Of a DNA stretch of 9,446 nt, positions 5,704-9,446 are shown piece by piece. Source of the stretch: Candidatus Parcubacteria bacterium (GTDB lineage Bacteria > Patescibacteriota > Minisyncoccia > Phycocordibacterales > Phycocordibacteraceae); NCBI GenBank assembly GCA_022616215.1, contig JAKEFE010000015.1, positions 1 to 9,446 of the forward strand. Reading direction: 5' to 3'. The translations under genes and the position numbers were made by a program. Each line of letters opens with the position of its first letter. Within the stretch, counting starts at the first letter, position 1. The notes beneath the pieces are model-generated. The model ran no database searches and was not told the DNA's origin. It saw only the letters and a program-made list of their open reading frames with translations.

Positions 5704-5716
5704 TCGTTATGAAGGT

Positions 5717-8700
5717 CTATGAAGCGCGCTCGGCGGGAGTGCGAAGGGAGACGGTAGATGCTTCTGCCTCCGCCGCCTCGCGACGCATGGTGCGCGCGAC
5801 TTGCAACCCGTCAATGGCGGCGCGTTTCTTGCTTCCGGCAAAACCGGTTCCCGAAGGAATAAGGCGTCCCAATATCACGTTTTCTTTGAGGCCGCGAAGG
5901 GTATCAATCGACCCTTTGAGTGCCGCGGTGATGAGCACTTTGGTGGTTTGCTCAAAGGACGCGGCCGAAAGGAATGAACGACGGGAGAGCGCGGATTCTT
6001 TGATGCCAAACACAGTTTCGCGTGCTTCCGGAGAAATTTTTCCTTGCGCTTCCATCTCTTTCACTATCTCATTGAACTCCCAATCTTCAATGATGTCTCC
6101 CACCGAGTAGTCGGAATCTCCGGGAGTAACGACTTTCATGCGTGAGAACATCTGCTTCACAATCACCTCCAAGTGCTTGCGAGATACGCTTGCCCCCTGC
6201 AGTTCATAAATTTTGCTTGTCTCCGCAATGATGTATTCCTGTACGGTTGCGCGTCCCGCATACTCAAAGAGTTCTTCAAGGTCGGCGGATCCGTCGGTCA
6301 ACAGCTGTCCTTTAGCGACTTTATCCCCCGTCTTTATAAGTGGCATACGCGGATAGGTAACGATGTATTCAATGGATGAACCATCTGACACCGCGCCTTT
6401 CTTTCTTGATTTTTTAGCCGTCTGTCCCGCTTCTGGAGCGACTACAATGACTTTTTCTCGGCCTTCCTCTTTTATTTCAACCACCAGCCCGTCGGTTTTT
6501 GAAATGATGGCTGGAACTTTCGGTGAGCGTTTTTCAAACACCTCTTCAACGCGCGGAAGACCCTGCGTGATGTCGCCGCCCACACTTGCCGTACCTCCCG
6601 CGTGGAAGGTGCGCATGGTGAGCTGGGTACCCGGCTCTCCAATCGCTTGAGCGGCAACGGTACCCACGGCTTCCCCAAGATCAACCGGCTCCTGCGTCGT
6701 CAAATCCATTCCGTAGCAGGACGCGCAAATGCCAAAGCGTGTCTCGCATGCCATCGGGGAGCGAACCGAAACAAAATCCACGGACAAGTCTTTCGCAATG
6801 GCCGCGGCGTCCTCAAGAGACAGGTAGTGACCCTTGGCAAACGTTTGTCCAGAAGCAACAACCGCCTCCGTCAAGATGCGTCCGCGAACGGCATCGGCAA
6901 AGTCAATCTCTATGCCGGAAGCAGACACCCGCTTGATGGAAACACCGCGCGTGCCGCCGCAATCCTTCTCCGTAATGATGGAGTCCTGTGCCACATCAAA
7001 GAGGCGGCGTGTGAGATATCCTGCGCGCGCAGTACCAAGCGCCGTGTCGGTCAAACCCTTACGAGCACCGTGCGTACTCATAAAGTACTCAATCGGAGAG
7101 AGCCCTTCAATCATCGCCGAGGTAATGGGCACCTCAATAGTTTCTCCGCGCGCATCTTGAATAAGACCCTTCATGCCGGCCATTTCAGTCAAGTTGCCCA
7201 TTGAACCGCGAGCGCCGGAACGGATAAGGTCGTGTACGGACCCAGAGGGGTCAAGGACGTCCGCGACCATTTTCTCAATTTCAAGCTTCACGCCGTGCCA
7301 GGTTTCTATCGCAATACGGCGCTTCTCTTCCGCAGACAAAAGGCCGTTTCGGAAATCATCCTCAAGAGAGGCAACTTTCTTTCGTGCCGCGTCAATGACC
7401 TCTCGTTTTTCTTCCGGCACCGAAATGTCCCCGAGACTCCAGGTAACACCGGATTTTGTTGCGTACTCAAATCCGAAACGCTTCACGCGGTTGATAATCT
7501 CCGGAACCGCCTCGAGCCCGTATTTCTTAATGCAGTCAACAATGATGCGGCCGAGCACTTTTTTGGTGATGAGCTCGTTGACGTACGGGTAGTCGTTCGG
7601 GAGCACCGTGTTGAAGAGAAGGCGTCCCACCGTCGTCTCAAATACTTTGTCGCCAAACTGCTCATACTTTGCCTTGTTCGGAGTCGGAAGCACGCGTATC
7701 TTCGCCTGAATGTGCACATGTCCGTAATCGTGTGCAAGGATGGCCGCATTCGGAGACTGGAAAAAATTTCCTTCCCCGTTCTCTCCTTCAGCCGTTTTCG
7801 TAAGCCAGAAACAACCAAACGCAATGTCGTGGCTGGTTGCCACCACTGGCGCACCACTTCCCGGCTTCAGAACGTTTTTGTTCGCACTCATGATGTTCGC
7901 CGCTTCCCACTGCGCCTCTTCGGAGAGCGGAACGTGAACGGCCATCTGGTCTCCGTCAAAGTCCGCGTTAAAGGCGGGGCAGACAAGCGGGTGCAGCTGG
8001 ATGGCATCACCTTCAATAAGACGCGGACGAAATGCCTGAATACCCTGACGGTGAAGCGTCGGTGCGCGGTTCAAAAGTACGTATTTGCCGGCGATTTTTT
8101 CTTCAAGAATTTCCCACACTTCGGGCACCCCGTCTTCTATGAGGCGTCCGGCGCCGCGCACGTTGAACGCAAGCTCGCGCTCAAGGAGTCCGGCAATAAC
8201 AAACGGACGGAAGAGTTCAAGCGCCATATGTTTGGGAAGACCACACTCATCAAGATCCATGTCTGGACCGACGACGATGACGGAACGACCAGAATAGTCC
8301 ACGCGCTTTCCAAGAAGGTTCTGGCGGAAATAGCCCTGCTTGCCTTTGAGATAGTCGGCAAGCGATTTCAAAGGACGGCGTTGCGCAGGAGTGAGCGCAC
8401 CTCCTGACGCGCCCGATTTGCGGATGGAGTTATCAAGGAGCGCATCAACTGCTTCTTGAAGGATGCGTTTTTCGTTTCGCAAAATAACTTCGGGAGCGTG
8501 GATATCAAGCAGTTTCTTGAGGCGGTTGTTGCGGTTGATGACGCGACGATAGAGGTCGTTAACGTCGGAAGTTGCATGCCGGCCGCCTTCAAGCGCAACC
8601 ATCGGACGAAGTGCCGGAGGAATAACCGGAATGCGGGTAAGAAACATCCACTCGGGACGAACCTTTGACGCTATCATGCTTGCGATGAGCGAGATGCGCT

Positions 8701-9446
8701 TAGCAAGTTTTGCACGCTCGGCAGACGCCGCCGTCTGATAGCGCGCTTCAAGCGTTTCTTTGAGTTCTTCAAGTTTGATGCCGCGGAAAATGTCGTAAAT
8801 GGCCTCCGCGCCAATCTTTGCTTCAAAGAGCGTGCCGTATTTCACCGAGTAGCGGTGATACGTAATCTCGTCAAAGACGCGGCCGACGACGACCGAATCT
8901 ATCTCGGATTTTGCAAGCGTCATGCGCTCTTTGAGCGCGTCGCGCTCTTTGTCGTCACGCGCGGCCTTGTGTTTGGTTTTGTATTCGCTTTCAAGTTCGG
9001 CAAGGAGCCGTTTCTTCACGTCCTCGTTCACCTTGGTGATGATGTATCCGGCAAAGTAAATCACTTTTTCAAGATCCGCAGACGGAATACCAAGCACAAG
9101 TGCCATGCGGCTTGGCATGCTTCGGAGAAACCAAATGTGAGCTACCGGCGTGACCAATTCTATGTGGCCCATGCGCTCACGGCGAACGATTGAGCGGGTA
9201 ATTTCAACGCCACATTTGTCGCAGATAATGCCTTTGTAGCGGATGCCTTTGTATTTACCGCAATAACATTCGTAGTCGCGTTCCGGACCAAAAATCTTTT
9301 CATCAAACAATCCGTGTTTTTCGCTCCGCTGGGTGCGGTAGTTGATGGTTTCGGGCTTGGTTATTTCGCCGCGCGACCACTCCAAAATGCGCTCGGGTGA
9401 GGCAAGCGAAAGCCGGAGCGCGTTCCAGTCACTTCCGCGCTGCCCC
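5717..9446 (-). CDS. rpoC: DNA-directed RNA polymerase subunit beta', 5' partial
   Basis: About 1243 codons are visible. The frame stays open to the window edge, with RLSLASPERIL, the standard beta' N-terminal motif, just inside it, so only about 10-20 residues are probably missing. TTG 9385 is not the start. Hallmarks along the protein are: the N-terminal zinc site CYCG...CDKC (four Cys at 9268-9212); the lid/rudder and clamp region with GKRVDYSGRSVIVVGPDMDL; the catalytic NADFDGDQMAVHVPLS (about 7971-7925) whose three aspartates hold the active-site magnesium; the bridge helix GLTDTALGTARAGYLTRRLF (about 7060-6998); the second zinc site DCGG (6961) plus CETRFGICASC (about 6749-6715); the trigger loop EPGTQLTMRTFHAGG (about 6640-6595); and the C-terminal SFLSAASFEQTTKVL and LKENVILGRLIPSGTG. 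There is no large lineage insert in the trigger loop. The beta subunit gene probably lies just beyond the right edge. dnaG follows after 13 bp. Confidence 0.98.
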   Translation of the reverse strand, partial: GQRGSDWNALRLSLASPERILEWSRGEITKPETINYRTQRSEKHGLFDEKIFGPERDYECYCGKYKGIRYKGIICDKCGVEITRSIVRRERMGHIELVTPVAHIWFLRSMPSRMALVLGIPSADLEKVIYFAGYIITKVNEDVKKRLLAELESEYKTKHKAARDDKERDALKERMTLAKSEIDSVVVGRVFDEITYHRYSVKYGTLFEAKIGAEAIYDIFRGIKLEELKETLEARYQTAASAERAKLAKRISLIASMIASKVRPEWMFLTRIPVIPPALRPMVALEGGRHATSDVNDLYRRVINRNNRLKKLLDIHAPEVILRNEKRILQEAVDALLDNSIRKSGASGGALTPAQRRPLKSLADYLKGKQGYFRQNLLGKRVDYSGRSVIVVGPDMDLDECGLPKHMALELFRPFVIAGLLERELAFNVRGAGRLIEDGVPEVWEILEEKIAGKYVLLNRAPTLHRQGIQAFRPRLIEGDAIQLHPLVCPAFNADFDGDQMAVHVPLSEEAQWEAANIMSANKNVLKPGSGAPVVATSHDIAFGCFWLTKTAEGENGEGNFFQSPNAAILAHDYGHVHIQAKIRVLPTPNKAKYEQFGDKVFETTVGRLLFNTVLPNDYPYVNELITKKVLGRIIVDCIKKYGLEAVPEIINRVKRFGFEYATKSGVTWSLGDISVPEEKREVIDAARKKVASLEDDFRNGLLSAEEKRRIAIETWHGVKLEIEKMVADVLDPSGSVHDLIRSGARGSMGNLTEMAGMKGLIQDARGETIEVPITSAMIEGLSPIEYFMSTHGARKGLTDTALGTARAGYLTRRLFDVAQDSIITEKDCGGTRGVSIKRVSASGIEIDFADAVRGRILTEAVVASGQTFAKGHYLSLEDAAAIAKDLSVDFVSVRSPMACETRFGICASCYGMDLTTQEPVDLGEAVGTVAAQAIGEPGTQLTMRTFHAGGTASVGGDITQGLPRVEEVFEKRSPKVPAIISKTDGLVVEIKEEGREKVIVVAPEAGQTAKKSRKKGAVSDGSSIEYIVTYPRMPLIKTGDKVAKGQLLTDGSADLEELFEYAGRATVQEYIIAETSKIYELQGASVSRKHLEVIVKQMFSRMKVVTPGDSDYSVGDIIEDWEFNEIVKEMEAQGKISPEARETVFGIKESALSRRSFLSAASFEQTTKVLITAALKGSIDTLRGLKENVILGRLIPSGTGFAGSKKRAAIDGLQVARTMRREAAEAEASTVSLRTPAERAS

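Noticed and set aside
7232..8407. Long plus-strand open frame (391 codons) antisense to rpoC
   Set aside because: It lies opposite the most conserved part of rpoC, shows no recognisable domain, and its length is a by-product of codon bias in the GC-balanced sense strand.
9383..9385. TTG 9385 as the start of rpoC
   Set aside because: The conserved RLSLASPERIL motif is encoded upstream of it, so the gene extends beyond the window.

Overview
This window looks like chromosomal DNA from a bacterium of the Candidate Phyla Radiation (Patescibacteria), most likely a Parcubacteria-type lineage. The evidence is indirect: the protein styles (a short bPH2 membrane protein, a membrane-anchored DsbA, a small RecB-like nuclease, a Lys-rich sigma-70 and an odd primase zinc ribbon), very tight gene spacing, and no Shine-Dalgarno sequence before any of the five start codons that can be inspected. 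UGA is used as a normal stop (1177-1179), so the genome does not use the SR1/Gracilibacteria code. The window is fully occupied by genes, the longest gap being 66 bp. I see no tRNA, rRNA, CRISPR array or mobile element.

The left part (1-1895, plus strand) holds three small genes: the 3' part of a membrane bPH2-domain protein, a stand-alone DEDDy 3'-5' exonuclease, and a membrane-anchored DsbA-like thiol oxidoreductase. Between the first two lies a strong palindrome (550-591) overlapped by a promoter candidate. The last two genes each have a -10-like element 7-9 bases before the preferred ATG, which suggests leaderless or nearly leaderless mRNAs.

The right part (1885-9446, minus strand, read right to left) is an information-processing cluster: rpoC (start beyond the window), dnaG, rpoD and a PD-(D/E)XK nuclease. 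Gaps are 13, 19 and 35 bp. This resembles the dnaG-rpoD core of the classical macromolecular-synthesis operon attached behind rpoC, without rpsU. RNA polymerase beta', primase and the primary sigma factor are therefore probably co-expressed, and the nuclease may also have its own promoter. The plus- and minus-strand blocks converge, and dsbA and the nuclease gene overlap tail to tail by 11 bp.

The most striking observation is that the primase has lost three of the four expected zinc ligands in its N-terminal CHC2 domain, while its TOPRIM catalytic residues are intact. I did not find a clearly new multi-gene system such as a defence island or biosynthetic cluster. The noteworthy points are non-canonical features of core genes and the regulatory layout.
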